Counted from the first letter of the stretch, positions 31,476 to 43,791 are shown. The stretch: DNA of 64,000 bases from Adiantum capillus-veneris (GCA_014529385.2 CM043949.1:107985477-108049476), one strand, 5' to 3'. A program made the numbers and translations. Notes: a model not told the origin generated them from the sequence alone.

Positions 31476-32050
31476 ATTCAATCCCCCCTGCCACGTGGCG
31501 TGACCTCATGCATCCGATTGAATGGCGGACGTGACCTTGGAAAGCCGCCGGCATTCATGTCGCGCGAGGTGCTTGAATGAGGTTGGTACCAGCTGCGTGG
31601 GGGGGGGGGGAGAGAGAGAGAGAGAGAGAGAGCGAGAGGTGGTGGTGGTGCTGCTGCTTCGACTGCTTCTACTACTTCTTCGCCTTCGTCTAGCACAGGT
31701 ACGTCCAGTCCTTTTTTGTGTCCAGCTTTATTGCGTAAGCTGTTGCCCACCCGAAAGTAGACCACCACCCTCGACCTCTGTCGCAAAAGCCGCTACATGA
31801 GTTGCCCGCCCTTGACCACCCTTGCATGCAGTCGACCACTGTAGTCCCCGCCAGCTACAGTTGACCAACCCCCGCCGCTGCAGACGTGCCACTGCACCGC
31901 TGTCTTTTGTCAACTCGCAGCCGCAGTCGACCACTGCAGTCCCCGCCCGCTGCTGCAGTTGACCAGCCCCCGCCCGTTGCAGTCACGCTCCTCTGTCCAG
32001 CCGTGCCGCTACACCGCTGTCTTTTGTTAACCACGCTGCAGCCACGCTGA
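31476..32050. other. GC-rich island of unknown origin
   Basis: Clearly more GC-rich than its surroundings. It contains G12 and GA runs near 31600-31635 and repeated phrases such as CCCCGCC and GTCGACCACTG (31830, 31926). ORFs on both strands overlap the repeats and give no recognised domain, so I call no gene. Confidence 0.4.
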
Positions 32051-32051
32051 C

Positions 32052-32650
<599 letters not shown>

Positions 32651-32696
32651 TTAAATGAAATAAAATATATATATGCATCTATTGACTCCCAAGTTA

Positions 32697-33172
32697 ATGA
32701 GGCCTTCTTACAACGCCAATGTATCACGGCTTGGGAGGAATCCGGAGGTTCTCGCTTCAGCCATTACACCACAGACATTGCCCCAAACTACAAATCTCTC
32801 TTCTTCTCCGAGCACGGTAACCAAACCCATCCATACATCCTTGAGCCCAACCCATTGAGTGCGATCCGCACCATTGCCTCCATTTGTCTTAGCTCGCATT
32901 CTCTACGCTGCAAGACAGTACGTTGGGGCACTGGCGAGGAGTCTCATCGACTTTGCACCTTATGCCCTCGTCAAGTGCGAGAGAGTGAGTACCACACACT
33001 ACTTGAGTGCTCAACTTTTGACCACATTAGGTCCTCTTTTCCCCACATTCAGCCATGAGCTCTCCCTACATACCTTCCTCTCCCAACCACTATGTGGACT
33101 CTCTATTGCGATGCTCATTTCAGCCATTTTTGAGCATCAAGAGTCACTTATGACCTCCACTCACACCATGTG
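32697..33172 (+). pseudogene. LINE-type C-terminal domain remnant
   Basis: An open reading with AFLQRQCITAWEES, ASICLSSHSLRCKTVRWG and CTLCPRQVRESEYHTLLEC. The C-x2-C...H-x4-C pattern after a conserved S-S-H-x-L stretch is typical of the end of non-LTR retrotransposon polyproteins. The first frame stops at 33056. With a one-base shift near 33020 it continues through LSLHTFLSQPLCGLS to 33171. It is isolated between microsatellites, with no RT domain nearby. Confidence 0.5.
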
Positions 33173-33217
33173 ACATGTTCATTTGGTCCCATAGGTTATA
33201 TTTGACCTCCGAGGACG

Positions 33218-33346
<129 letters not shown>

Positions 33347-33679
33347 ATCCTGCTAGAGCTTTGTTGGAGTGACTATCCTGAATTAACATTTTTTCCTTTA
33401 AATTACTTTTAACCTTGATAGACTCTCTCCTTTTGTTCTCTCTCTGTATTTGGTTTTGCCGATGACAATCGGGTTCTGTAGCTTATGCTACCTGGGGGAT
33501 AGGAACTGCCCTCTAATGGTTACCCCATTAAAAACTCCTTTGCATGAACTATCTCTTAGTTAGATGAACTTGTAATTGAATTTTTCACATTATGGGCTTG
33601 TGATTAACTTGTGAGAGTGGGGCTGCTCGACGCGTATACTTGCATTCTCTAATGATATGCACGTGGGTTAGCTTAATGT

Positions 33680-33683
33680 GTGT

Positions 33684-33779
<96 letters not shown>
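33680..33779. repeat. (CT)n microsatellite
   Basis: About 46 CT/TC units after a short GTGTGTGT run. Confidence 0.95.
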
Positions 33780-33780
<1 letters not shown>

Positions 33781-33923
33781 GTTTTTGGCGCGTGCTATTT
33801 GGGGAGGTTGATAGCCTGGATGGCGTGCTACACCCGCGGTGAGTTAAAGCCTCTCTACCGCCACTTCATATTCTCCCAAAGATAGGTCGACTGCGATTGA
33901 GACGATCCAAAGCAGATGTGCAG

Positions 33924-33954
33924 CCTTATAAAGGTGAGCCACTGGCTCACTTAG
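33924..33954 (+). promoter_or_regulatory. 31-bp TATA-hairpin motif, left copy
   Basis: CCTTATAAAGGTGAGC, five variable bases (CACTG), then GCTCACTTAG. GTGAGC and GCTCAC can pair as a hairpin directly after the TATA box. The same 31-bp layout occurs inverted at 46243-46273 with a different five-base loop. The motif points toward the decayed RT gene. Confidence 0.7.
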
Positions 33955-36900
33955 ATCTTCATTCTGCAAAAAGTGTGTGTGTGTTCTCTCACTGTGTGTA
34001 TCACCTTCACTAATACCTTCTTCAAGCTACACCTGAGGGCTCCGAAGCATGGCCCGAAGCAAGAAATCGGTGGTGGAATCTAATGAGGTTAAAATGAGTT
34101 TTTTTCCAGCAAAACGGTGTGGTCTTGTTTGTCTTGACTATGGATTGGTAGAGAATGTTTTGATCTCCCATATGGGGTGGTTTTGGGGTGACTGTAGCAT
34201 TGGTTACGATTGGCATTATTGAGCACTTATCATTTGTAGCAAATTATAATGAATACATTGAACACTTAAGCTTTAGGAGGTTAGAATGGTTTTTTTTTTT
34301 GCAGGAAGGGTCAGTAATGCTACCACATTAATTTGCAAAATCTATTGAAAGACTACTTTGAGGTATCGGTGTGGATTGGTATTCCTAGCTATGGCCTTGA
34401 CATATCTCCCATTGTGGGTATTATACCTTTATTGGCTCTAGACAGCCTTGTACTGCTCAATACGTTTGGCAAATCTGCCTCATGGATTAACCAACAAATG
34501 ATAGGCTCCTTTATTTACCAATTGCTTCTGCATATTGACCTATTGTTGACATACCAATTACCTGAGTATTTTGGTCTGATTGCTTATAAGCTTGCAGGTT
34601 GTTGCTCAAAGCTATGATTCAGAGCAGTACCTTTATGCTTAGTGAGGCTCTGGTCTAGTAAATTGACCCTTTGCTTGTATTTTATGATTGTCTTTGTATT
34701 TTACAAGATATTGCTAGTGCTCTATCTTTGAGGGACTACCAGCAGTTACTGTGTTAACACATTTCTGAGCTTACCTTGGAAATCACTTGAGTCACTTTAC
34801 TCTATGGAAGAGTGACTTGACTACTAGAACTAGGACTTGATTATGGGTTGAGGGAGAATAGCTGCTCTCTAACTAGCCTTGGCTTTGCTAATGGAAGCAA
34901 TCATTTTCTGCTCAAATTGGTGGTGCCATCTAATATGGGATGTCAGGCACTAACATGGCCCCCTGGTAATTTATCTGACATTTACCTACTAAGTTAGGCA
35001 CCAATTAAGGTTTGCACAAACTATTAGCCACTGCTGTATACAGACTGGTGTAAAGGACTTTTTTAGGACCATGGGTCAGATTATGTTGTACCATCTGCTA
35101 GCATGGATAATTTGGATGACTATGGACTGTTTTGGGGTTGGTTCTGGGTTGTTTTTGACAGCCTGGACCATGGGTATTGTTGACATAAGGGTTGATATTG
35201 TAGAGATCAAATTGCTGGCTTCGAATGGTACTGGTTGTTGGTATCCGATAGCTAGCATACTATGTGTACAGTTAGTTTATGGGTTTTGCAGGTTGTATTG
35301 GATGTTGATATTCGATAACTTGCTTACTTTGTATACAAGCATTATGGCCTCGAAGGGTATTGAATGGAGATATCCAATAGCTTGCATACTTTTTGCTTTT
35401 TGTACAGGTACTATGTGTAGTGTGGCTCCAAATGTATAGCCGAAGCCGTTCATATGGGTGATAAAATAGTAGTTTGATACGGCAATAGCTTCACCTATTG
35501 CTTTTGGGTTTTGAGGTTATATTCGTGATCTGGCTGGTTGATTATGCTATTGGTGAATGATGACTAAAACCGATATGGATTTAGGAGATATATTTTTTCT
35601 CATAATACTGCTCTTTGGGCTCTCTTCTGTAAACATCGATTTGCAAGGATTGGTGGAGTTGGGGCATCTTGCCAACTAATCTATTGCCATTATATATGGG
35701 CTTATCCTACTGGCTGTTGTGTTGTTCTGCCTTTTGAAGAGATTAGGTAATTGTCTCTGATGATGTGTACAGGTAACTTTGGCTGGTTCACATATTGTGG
35801 TCTCTCTTGGTTAAACAGGTTGGTAGGAAAATAAATGTTTTGGGGATACTAAGACAACTGGAGTTGTGAATAACCAATTGGGTGTGATTATTGGCAATGG
35901 TTTCTTATATTGTTGCTCTGTTTGAGGTTTTGGCTTGATCTACTATTCGACTTACTTACTAATGTTGTTTGAAACTCTGAACAAGGCTCTTTTGGTACTG
36001 GCCTTCTCGAACTTTTGGAGGTAAGTATGCTGGCAGCTCTTTGATGACTGGTGAAATTGTGTGCCAGTTATATATAGTGATACCATTTGCCGACCGGATT
36101 TGGATGGCCCTAGAGAATGGACGGAGTACTATTAGAAAATGTGAGATGTTGTCGAAGGTAGTCTTATTATGGATCAGATACGGCAACTAACACCATGTGT
36201 TGTCGCTTCACTTGAGGGGAATGCTACACTTGGTATATAGATATGATAATCGGCCTGAATTTGTGGGGAGTAAACCTTGTTTTTTGCTGGGCTGTTTTGA
36301 CCTGCCTATTGTGCAGTCATTCTCCTCCTGGCGGGATATAGTAGCACGGGTAAACCTGGCTTGGAATTCATACTAAAGGATATCGTTGTGCGGGATGGGA
36401 ATCTGCTTAAATTTGGAAGGATTGTTTTCTTGTTGCTCTAAGGATATTTTCGACTTTGAAAAATTGCATAAACTTAGTTTCAAAAAGTACTTTTAAAAGT
36501 TTATGAGCCATTATGTAGGAAGGAATATAAGGAGTAAAGGTTTTTTAGAACCTTATTTTATATTGAAGTTAAAAACTTTAACTTGGCATTAAAATATATG
36601 GTTAAAAATTTACACCTAACACTCTAAAATATATTTGTTTTTTTAAATCAAGAAACTGTTGCACATCACTTCAATTTGTACAGCTTGATCTTCTTTTTAA
36701 GATAGTACCAGGGTGACATGGATGACAACTAGGTCACCCCAGTTACCTGTTATGCGGTCTGAAAAATTGTTAACGAACAATTGTTTTCTTACTTTGGATG
36801 CACGTAAGTGTGTCCTTTCCTTGGCTGATGTTTGAGGGGATGTAATGCTGTACACTGATACTGTAACACTAAATCAGGACCTTCTTTCCCTAATATGGCC

Positions 36901-37208
36901 TGATACTGTGATGTATTTTTTTTGGATATTCAGTCGAAAGGAATACAAATTTGTCTCATGTGTTATGTATATTGTAAATAGATTAAACTCTCTCTCCATA
37001 AACACATGGGTGGATTAGGTTTTTGACCTATGGAACCAGGACCTAGTCTATAGGACTGTTATCCTTAGGAGATGTGGCTTGAAAACTGGATTTTCTAGGA
37101 TAAAGGGGGTTTCCACACAACCATTATGACCTAGATCTTGGTTGGTTTTAGGATGAAATACCTACTAGCTCCTCTTTTTAGATCTTACTGACATTGATAT
37201 TTTTTTCA
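33955..37208 (+). other. Leader region upstream of RT-like gene, unassigned
   Basis: 3.2 kb without a credible gene. It contains irregular repeats of a phrase like GGTATCCGATAGCTAGCATAC (near 35234, 35304, 35370), with GGC[T/C]TCGAA[T/G]GGTA at 35217 and 35347. It ends in a T-rich tract and CAG (37201-37208), which looks like a 3' splice site immediately before the open frame at 37210. It could be a long 5' leader or intron of the element; this is inference. Confidence 0.4.
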
Positions 37209-37209
37209 G

Positions 37210-38463
37210 ATTGTCCCTGTCTTTGCTGCTCTTGACCTTTCCACCCTTCCCTTCTCCTCGGCATCCCTGCTGGTGATTAAACTTATCCAGGACCCTTTGG
37301 CGATTTCTCTAGTAAACCAATTCTCTAAGGTTACAGAAACCCATGACTCTATCATGAATCTATTAACCTGTAATGAATGGGTTCTTATCCTCGCCAATCT
37401 GGTGGCTGAGACAAAAGAAGGAGTTCTTCACCTTCAAAAGTTGGCTTCTAACCTTGCTACAATTGAATCAAGTCATAAACACGATCTTCTTCAATTCTCG
37501 GCTAAAGGAGCCGACCTTTCTAACTTTATTAGGAAACTTTGTGGCCTAGCATCTTGTTTTGCCACTTCTAAATCTTTTGATCCTGCCAAGGCTCCAAAAG
37601 GCCTCTTTTGTAGGGATGATGCTGCTCTTGAAGCAATTAAAAGTTTTCAGCAGGGACTCAGCTCATCTAGTGAAACTTCTTTACTAGATATGGTTCCAAA
37701 AGTCTCGAAGTGTTTTCCCTTCTTACCTCCGAGACAAATTGCTATTGAAGGAATAGAGCTTGACCATCAACTGTGGGAGCTCCAAAACAAAGCGTTTGTG
37801 GCACCCATCTCGATTGAGACTTGGGTTTTTCTTGGTGCCTTATCTACCTCCACAGTGAAGACTGTAGACTAGAGATCCTCAAGGGAGTTCAGTTCTTGGA
37901 TAAAGATGATGTCATTAAAGCACCTTTTACTATGCATTTCTTGGATTCAAGGAAATGCCCTATCTTATCTGGCATTTATGTCAGAACCAAGGGTACAATG
38001 ACCTTTTCTAAACAAAGCAATGAATTCTATTCTGAATCAATCTGGAACATCTACCACCCCTAGATCAAATGTGCTTGCAAAGCTTTGGATGCAAAAGCTG
38101 ATTGTGAGAGTAACATCCTTTGGTTTGATCATGCAATTTGGTTCCTCCTCAACCATCTGGAGGACCTCTTCCCATCACACACTGAGGAGCACTTTCTCCC
38201 TATTATTTGTTCTTGGCTTGGGGATCAGGCAAAGGAAGCTGTGCGAGCCCAGATCGCTTACCTTCACTTCAGGAACTTCATGTACGAGGCTCTGCAAGAA
38301 TTAAAGTTAGACGCACCAAGTCATCTGCTCTCTAATTTAAATGCTTCTAAAGGCATCAAACATATCCTATCCCTTCTCAAACCTTCTTTAGATGCAGAGG
38401 AGTCCCCTAACCTCAAAAGGCCTATTGTAACAAGTTCTGCTTCACACTCAATCACATCTTTTT
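37210..38463 (+). pseudogene. N-terminal part of a Penelope-like RT protein (candidate)
   Basis: After a splice-acceptor-like TTTTTTCAG the frame opens IVPVFAALDLSTLPF and runs some 220 codons to a stop at 37870. A one-base shift there continues RLEILKGVQFLDKDD; a TAG at 38062 is followed in frame by IKCACKALDAKADC and FLPIICSWLGDQAKEA. The copia element interrupts the frame at 38463; from 44037 it continues (SPSSTPWSSDGR) to a stop near 44136. I recognise no domain in this part. It is helical and charged, without zinc motifs or transmembrane segments. It is linked to the RT-like segment downstream only by position and strand. It may be an N-terminal extension or a separate ORF1. Confidence 0.45.
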
Positions 38464-38690
38464 TGTTACCATATACATGTGGTAGTGATGTGTGTGAACA
38501 CACTAGGACCGCCGGGGCATTTTTTCCCTCTTTAGGAGGTTTTTTCCCCCGTGCATTGTATATACGCCCATCACTCTAGGGCTATCTATCTTTCCATTGC
38601 ACACTAAGTAACACACTCTCTATTGTGTGCCTTGAGCTTCCTTCGTCTTCTCCAAGCTGTGTGTGTTTCTCTGCAACCCTAATTCCAACA
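38464..38690 (+). repeat. 5' LTR of copia element
   Basis: 227 bp, TGTTACCATA to ATTCCAACA. TATATA at 38559-38564 fits the core promoter. An imperfect hairpin GTGTGTGAACACAC lies near 38491. Confidence 0.95.
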
Positions 38691-38692
38691 AT

Positions 38693-38704
38693 TGGTATCA
38701 GAGC
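38693..38704 (+). promoter_or_regulatory. Primer-binding site (initiator tRNA-Met)
   Basis: TGGTATCAGAGC two bases after the LTR end. Confidence 0.92.
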
Positions 38705-39034
38705 AGGTCACGTCCTCCCGGGCTTAGTCGCCAGCTGCTCCAGCACACGCCTGCTCACTTTCTCCGATTTCAGTGAGCTTTGGCGAGCGTTCGCAGGTCG
38801 ACAAAATTTTTTCGCTTAAAGCAAATTTTGATTTGGGCTCATTTCGGCCTCCGTTTCCACTACGGGCAGTACTGCACACGCTATTTCGTCATTTTGTGCA
38901 GATTTTCTGTCATTGCCGTTTTCTGCATAACAGGTGCCTTATAGCCTTCTACGGTTTGTGCTATATAGCACAAGTTGTTCCCGCTCCATTTCTCCTATTT
39001 TCGGGCAGTTTTCACATCAGGTGCAGCATTTACC

Positions 39035-39378
39035 ATGGCTGACAACAACAACACAGATGTGTTCAAGATGTTTGCTGCTGAGGACAGGTTGGATGGGGAC
39101 AACTACCCTATGTGGGCTTATATGATGCAACATGTTCTTGTGTCAAAAGGTGTCTGGAACATTGTGCAGGGCATTGATGTACGTCCTGGTTCTGAAGATG
39201 TAGGCGATGTTGAGGATGTTGCAGGTCTTGCTGCAAGGATTGCAGCTGTTAGAGTTGTTTTGCCTACGGCAGAACAAGCTCGTTGGGATGTTAAGGATGC
39301 GCGGCTCATGCATTGATTGCGTTGTCTGTGAAGCGCACCATTATTCCTCACATCCGTTCAGCAAAATCTGCAAACGAG
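39035..39378 (+). pseudogene. gag: Copia Gag N-terminus, frameshifted
   Basis: Starts MADNNNTDVFKMFAAEDRLD and continues GDNYPMWAYMMQHVLVSKGV, the usual copia Gag opening. A missing base near 39300 sends the frame to a TGA. In the next frame AHALIALSVKRTIIPHIRSA continues as expected to ANE at 39378, where foreign DNA begins. The remaining Gag resumes at 39788 (AWDILAGLYASRNEAKIAL). Confidence 0.88.
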
Positions 39379-39784
39379 GGGAAAAAAGTTTTGGCCATAG
39401 TATTAAACAATATGGCAATGCGGTTACCAAGGGATGTAAGGAAACTCTTTTATCTAGAAATCAGGACCAAAGACTTTGCAATGCTAGGAAACACAACTTG
39501 TTGGAAGAGCATTGATCATTGTCACCTTACTTGCCATCAAGAACCCTTCCATCAATTCTTTATTTACATCCCCTACACTACTTCAACTTAGGATGTGACT
39601 GGGTCTAGAAGATATGTAAGAATACTTGGCAATGCACTCCTAATAAATCTTAACTCTATAGAGAAGAAGCTAGACACATCTGAACTCGAATGGTTGACAT
39701 AATTTGATGATGCATTTTCCAAAGAACTTTCACAGTTATCGCTCAAGTGCAAAGTTGATAATGCAGTAGAGCTTATTTCAGGAA
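39379..39784 (+). other. 406-bp foreign insert inside copia gag
   Basis: Gag reads ...SAKSANE, then this segment, then QAWDILAGLYASRN. Removing the segment restores the copia reading. It has no LTR, poly-A tail or clear target duplication. It contains open stretches such as RRYVRILGNALLINLNSIEK and DDAFSKELSQLSLKCKVDNA, separated by stops, which could be pieces of a captured gene. I do not recognise the source. Confidence 0.7.
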
Positions 39785-39787
39785 CAG

Positions 39788-42700
39788 GCTTGGGATATTC
39801 TAGCAGGTCTTTATGCAAGCCGCAATGAGGCTAAAATTGCTTTGCTGCGTAAAGAGCTAGAGTCGAAGATTATGCATGAGGAAGATGATATGGACACTTT
39901 CCTTGCTAGTGTCAAGGATATCAATGAGCAACTCATTTCTGTAGGTGAAGTCATTTCGGACAGTTCCCTTGTGCAGACTGTTCTTAATGCCTTACCAGAT
40001 TCCTACCAGACTTTTGCTAGTACTTGGAGACTCATGACCCAAGGAAATCCTGAAGTTGTCAAGTTTGATGCATTATGCACATTGCTGTTGCAAGAGTCAC
40101 TTTCTAGAAAAAACAGGACTAGGCAGCGTGCAGTTGAACAGGCTTTTATTGCTTCTCAAAGAAAGGGTGGTAATAGTAATGCAGCCACTTCTTATGGTTC
40201 TGCTGCGAGTGGCAAAAATTCTGTTCCTAATGCTTATGCTGGCAGCACTTCGTCTGGCAATTCTGGTGATAAGGGCAAAAAGAAGATGCGTTGCCATTAT
40301 TATAAAGCCAATGATCACTTGATCAAGTCGTGTCCTAAGTTGAAGGCCAAAGAGGCTAAGAAGAAAGAGGGTGGTTCCACTGCAAATGCTGGTTCCACTA
40401 CAAATGCAACCATTGTTGAGTCTTATGTGAAAGGAGATTGTGATGCTGATGTTGATGCAGAATGGGCTTTTAGCGCAGAGTGCACTTACAATCCTGCTAT
40501 CCATGATGCATGCTTGTCAGTTGCTGCAGATTCACATGTGTGGTATTTCGACAGTGGTGCTACAAAGCACATTACCTCACATCGTGAATTGTTTACCTCT
40601 CTCGAGTCTGTCCCTCATGGGAATTCAGTCACTTGTGCCAACAACGCATCTTATCCAGTTCAGGGAGTTGGAAAGATTGTGCTCACTGCTGCTAATGGCA
40701 GTTCCTTCACACTTGTTGATGCACTTTATGTACCTGGGATCAAGAAGAATCTCTTGTCTGTATCCGCACTTGCTAGACTTGGACTTGTAGTCAAATTTGT
40801 GGATGACAGATGTACAGTTCATGATCTCAGTTTTGGTGATGAAATTGTTGCATCTGGGCTTTTGTGCCGTGGGCTGTATAAGCTCACTTTGTATGACAAG
40901 TGTGGACAAAATTTTGCAAATGCTGTTGCAGATTCAAGGGCTATTTCAGATGCAAAACTTTGGCATGCACGTTTTGGTCATCTGAACTTTGCCAGTTTGC
41001 TGCGTTTGCAGAAATTTGATATGGTTGCTTCTTTGCCGCCTCTTGAAGCACCTGTCAAACATGTTTGTGAAGGCTGTATTCTGGGTAAAATGCAGCGTTC
41101 TAAGTTTCCAAAGGATGGTTCAGTTAGGGCCACATGCAGGTTGCAGCTTGTGCATAGTGATGTTTGTGGGCCCATGCAAACTCCGTCCTTGGGCAATTAC
41201 CTGTACTTCATGACTTTCATTGATGATTACTCCAGGCATGCATGGGTATTTCCGCTTAAAGCGAAGTCCGAAGTTTTTATGTGCTTCAAACAATTTTTGG
41301 CTATGGCTGAAAATGTCTCAAAATGTACTATGGGCACCCTCCGTTCCGATCGAGGGGGGGAGTATATGTCTCATGAATTTAATGCATTTCTGGCTAGTCG
41401 TGGGATAAAACACCAATGTACAGTGCTTTATACACCTCAGCAAAATGGTGTTGCTGAGAGGAAAAACAGGTCACTAACGGAAATGGCACGATGTATGGTC
41501 AAAAGTCAAGCTTTGCCGCATTCTTTTTGGCTTGAGGCCATCATGTGTGCCACTTATGTACTTAACAGGTGTCCTACGAAAGCTTTGCAGTCTATTACTC
41601 CATATGAAGCATGGCATGATAGAAAGCCTTCTATTGAGCACATGCGTGTTTTTGGCTGTTTGGCATATGCTTTGGTGCCACAAGTGCAGCGCAGAAAATT
41701 GGATGATAAGGCTGTCAAATGTATTTTTGTTGGTTATAGTGCTGAAAGCAAAGGTTACAGGTTGTATCATCCGCAAACAAAACGTATTCTGGTTTCACGG
41801 GATGTAGTGTTTGTGGAAGATTCTGTTCAGCCCTTGCTATCATGTACTAGAGACAATAATGTAAGCTCACAGGACATTTATGACACTTTGTTGCCTCTTT
41901 TCAGTGGTGGAAATACGAATGTAAGTTCCAATGAGGCAAATGTACAGCCTATGGGGGTTTCTGAAAATGTTTTAGAACAGCCTATTACTGATGCAGATGT
42001 ACATGATGTACTTGATGAGGAAAGGGCTGAAAATGAGCAGGCTAGAGGTATGCCAAAATGGCTGGTGCACACTTTGCGTGACAGTAAATTGGATGCACCT
42101 TTATCTAGTCGTACTCGTTCAGGCTCTCGCCATGCATCTTATGCATCAGATTGTTATGCTTTGGCTGTGTCTAGTTTACATGATGTTGAGGAGCCTTTGT
42201 CTTTTGATGAAGCACAGAATTCAGAAAATTGGATTGCTGCCATGAAATCAGAATATGATGCACTTATAGAGAATGACACATGGACTTTATGTGATTTGCC
42301 TCCTGGCAAAAAGGCCATTGGTACGAAGTGGGTTTACAAGTTGAAACGCAAGCCGGATGGTGAGATCGATCGCCATAAGGCTCGACTTGTTGCAAAGGGT
42401 TATGCACAACAAAAAGGCATAGATTATGAAGAGACTTTTGCTCCCACTTGTCGTATGACTACTGTACGTTTTCTATGTGCATTGGCAGCTCATTTTGGTT
42501 GGGATGTACATCAATCAGACATTGTTACTGCTTTCTTGAATGGTGACATATTTGAGGAAGTTTATGTAACGCAGCCTCGCGGTTTTGTCATAAAAGGACA
42601 AGAGGACAAAGTGTGCAAATGTAAGAAGGCTTTGTATGGGTTGAAGCAATCTCCTCGTGCTTGGTATGAGAAAGCTGACACTCATTTGGTTAAACGAGGC

Positions 42701-43729
42701 TTTCGTAACAGTCCAACAGAAAGCACATTGTATGTAAAGCGTGAGGATGATGTATTTCTCATTGTGGTTCTTTATGTTGATGATTTGCTGATCACTGGAC
42801 CAAATGAGAGACATATTGCTGAATTTAAGGCTGATTTGAATGCTACTTTCAAGATGAAAGATTTGGGGCTATTGCATCATTACTTGGGTATACAGTTTAA
42901 GCAGTGTGATGGTGGTATTGCCTTGTGTCAGAAAAGTTACATAGAGACATTGCTATGTAAGTTTGGACTTGAGGATTGCAAACCTATTGCCACTCCCATG
43001 GAAACAGGTTTGAAGTTGAGTCTACATGATGTTGGCAATCCTGCTGATGTCACTCTTTACCAAACTGCTGTTGGCTGCCTCATTTATGTATGCAACACGA
43101 GGCCAGATATTCAGTTTGCAGTCTCGCAGGTCAGCAGATTTATGCATAGCCCAGGGTCTAAGCATTGGCAGGCTGTCAAGAGGATTTTCCGCTACCTTAG
43201 TGGCACTTTACATCTTGGCTTGTTTTATCCCAAGGGGGGATCATTGCCGCCAGACTTACATGCTTTTTCGGACTCAGATTGGGCTGGTTGTTTTGACACG
43301 CGAGTGTCCACAAGTGGTTTTTGTTTCATGCTTGGCAGTTCATGTATATCATGGTTGAGCAAGAAGCAACCTACTGTGGCCACTTCGAGTTGTGAGGCTG
43401 AGTACAGGGCAGTCTTCACAGCTACGATTGAGTGTGTATGGCTCAAACGCCTTATGGCTGACTTGGGTGTTGGACAGGACACTGCCAACACTATCTACAC
43501 TGACAGTCAGAGCGCATTGGCAGTTGCGAGGAACCCAGTTTTTCATGCTCGCACAAAGCACATTGAGGTGCATTACCACTATGTCAGGGAGAGGCTCTCA
43601 GCACGAGAGATCAGCTTGGCTTATGTGCCAACACAGGACAACCTTGCAGATCTTTTCACAAAGGCATTGTCTCGTGAGAATCTTGAAGCTTTCCGCAAAG
43701 CTTTGGGCTTACTCCCCTTTGTGGACTGA
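39788..43729 (+). CDS. pol: Copia Gag C-terminus and Pol polyprotein
   Basis: Open from AWDILAG to FVD at 43729. In order: Gag tail; a zinc knuckle CHYYKANDHLIKSC in which the second Cys is Tyr; protease WYFDSGATKHITS; pre-integrase LWHARFGHLNFASLL; integrase zinc region ending CEGCILGK; integrase core with HSDVCGP, RSDRGGEY and NGVAERKN supplying D, D and E; RT from FAPTCRMTTVRFL to the catalytic YVDDLLITG (near 42775); and RNase H with SDSDWAGC and SSCEAEYRAV, ending DNLADLFTKAL. Integrase before RT marks the copia order. Pol looks intact. The loss of Gag continuity and the changed knuckle make autonomous movement doubtful now. Confidence 0.95.
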   Translation, partial: AWDILAGLYASRNEAKIALLRKELESKIMHEEDDMDTFLASVKDINEQLISVGEVISDSSLVQTVLNALPDSYQTFASTWRLMTQGNPEVVKFDALCTLLLQESLSRKNRTRQRAVEQAFIASQRKGGNSNAATSYGSAASGKNSVPNAYAGSTSSGNSGDKGKKKMRCHYYKANDHLIKSCPKLKAKEAKKKEGGSTANAGSTTNATIVESYVKGDCDADVDAEWAFSAECTYNPAIHDACLSVAADSHVWYFDSGATKHITSHRELFTSLESVPHGNSVTCANNASYPVQGVGKIVLTAANGSSFTLVDALYVPGIKKNLLSVSALARLGLVVKFVDDRCTVHDLSFGDEIVASGLLCRGLYKLTLYDKCGQNFANAVADSRAISDAKLWHARFGHLNFASLLRLQKFDMVASLPPLEAPVKHVCEGCILGKMQRSKFPKDGSVRATCRLQLVHSDVCGPMQTPSLGNYLYFMTFIDDYSRHAWVFPLKAKSEVFMCFKQFLAMAENVSKCTMGTLRSDRGGEYMSHEFNAFLASRGIKHQCTVLYTPQQNGVAERKNRSLTEMARCMVKSQALPHSFWLEAIMCATYVLNRCPTKALQSITPYEAWHDRKPSIEHMRVFGCLAYALVPQVQRRKLDDKAVKCIFVGYSAESKGYRLYHPQTKRILVSRDVVFVEDSVQPLLSCTRDNNVSSQDIYDTLLPLFSGGNTNVSSNEANVQPMGVSENVLEQPITDADVHDVLDEERAENEQARGMPKWLVHTLRDSKLDAPLSSRTRSGSRHASYASDCYALAVSSLHDVEEPLSFDEAQNSENWIAAMKSEYDALIENDTWTLCDLPPGKKAIGTKWVYKLKRKPDGEIDRHKARLVAKGYAQQKGIDYEETFAPTCRMTTVRFLCALAAHFGWDVHQSDIVTAFLNGDIFEEVYVTQPRGFVIKGQEDKVCKCKKALYGLKQSPRAWYEKADTHLVKRGFRNSPTESTLYVKREDDVFLIVVLYVDDLLITGPNERHIAEFKADLNATFKMKDLGLLHHYLGIQFKQCDGGIALCQKSYIETLLCKFGLEDCKPIATPMETGLKLSLHDVGNPADVTLYQTAVGCLIYVCNTRPDIQFAVSQVSRFMHSPGSKHWQAVKRIFRYLSGTLHLGLFYPKGGSLPPDLHAFSDSDWAGCFDTRVSTSGFCFMLGSSCISWLSKKQPTVATSSCEAEYRAVFTATIECVWLKRLMADLGVGQDTANTIYTDSQSALAVARNPVFHARTKHIEVHYHYVRERLSAREISLAYVPTQDNLADLFTKALSRENLEAFRKALGLLPFVD

Positions 43730-43791
43730 TCCTGTCCTCAGGGCATGGCACTTCCCTTTACTCATGTGCCAGCTCTCGTTCACCGCATCAC

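Noticed and set aside
31522-31800. ORF starting MADVTLESRRHS in the GC-rich island
   Set aside because: It runs through a G12-GA microsatellite, has an overlapping ORF on the other strand, and contains no domain.
35071-35439. 122-codon hydrophobic ORF that could be a membrane protein
   Set aside because: It is built from irregular GGTATCCGATAGC-type repeats in an AT-rich stretch; the hydrophobicity follows from base composition.
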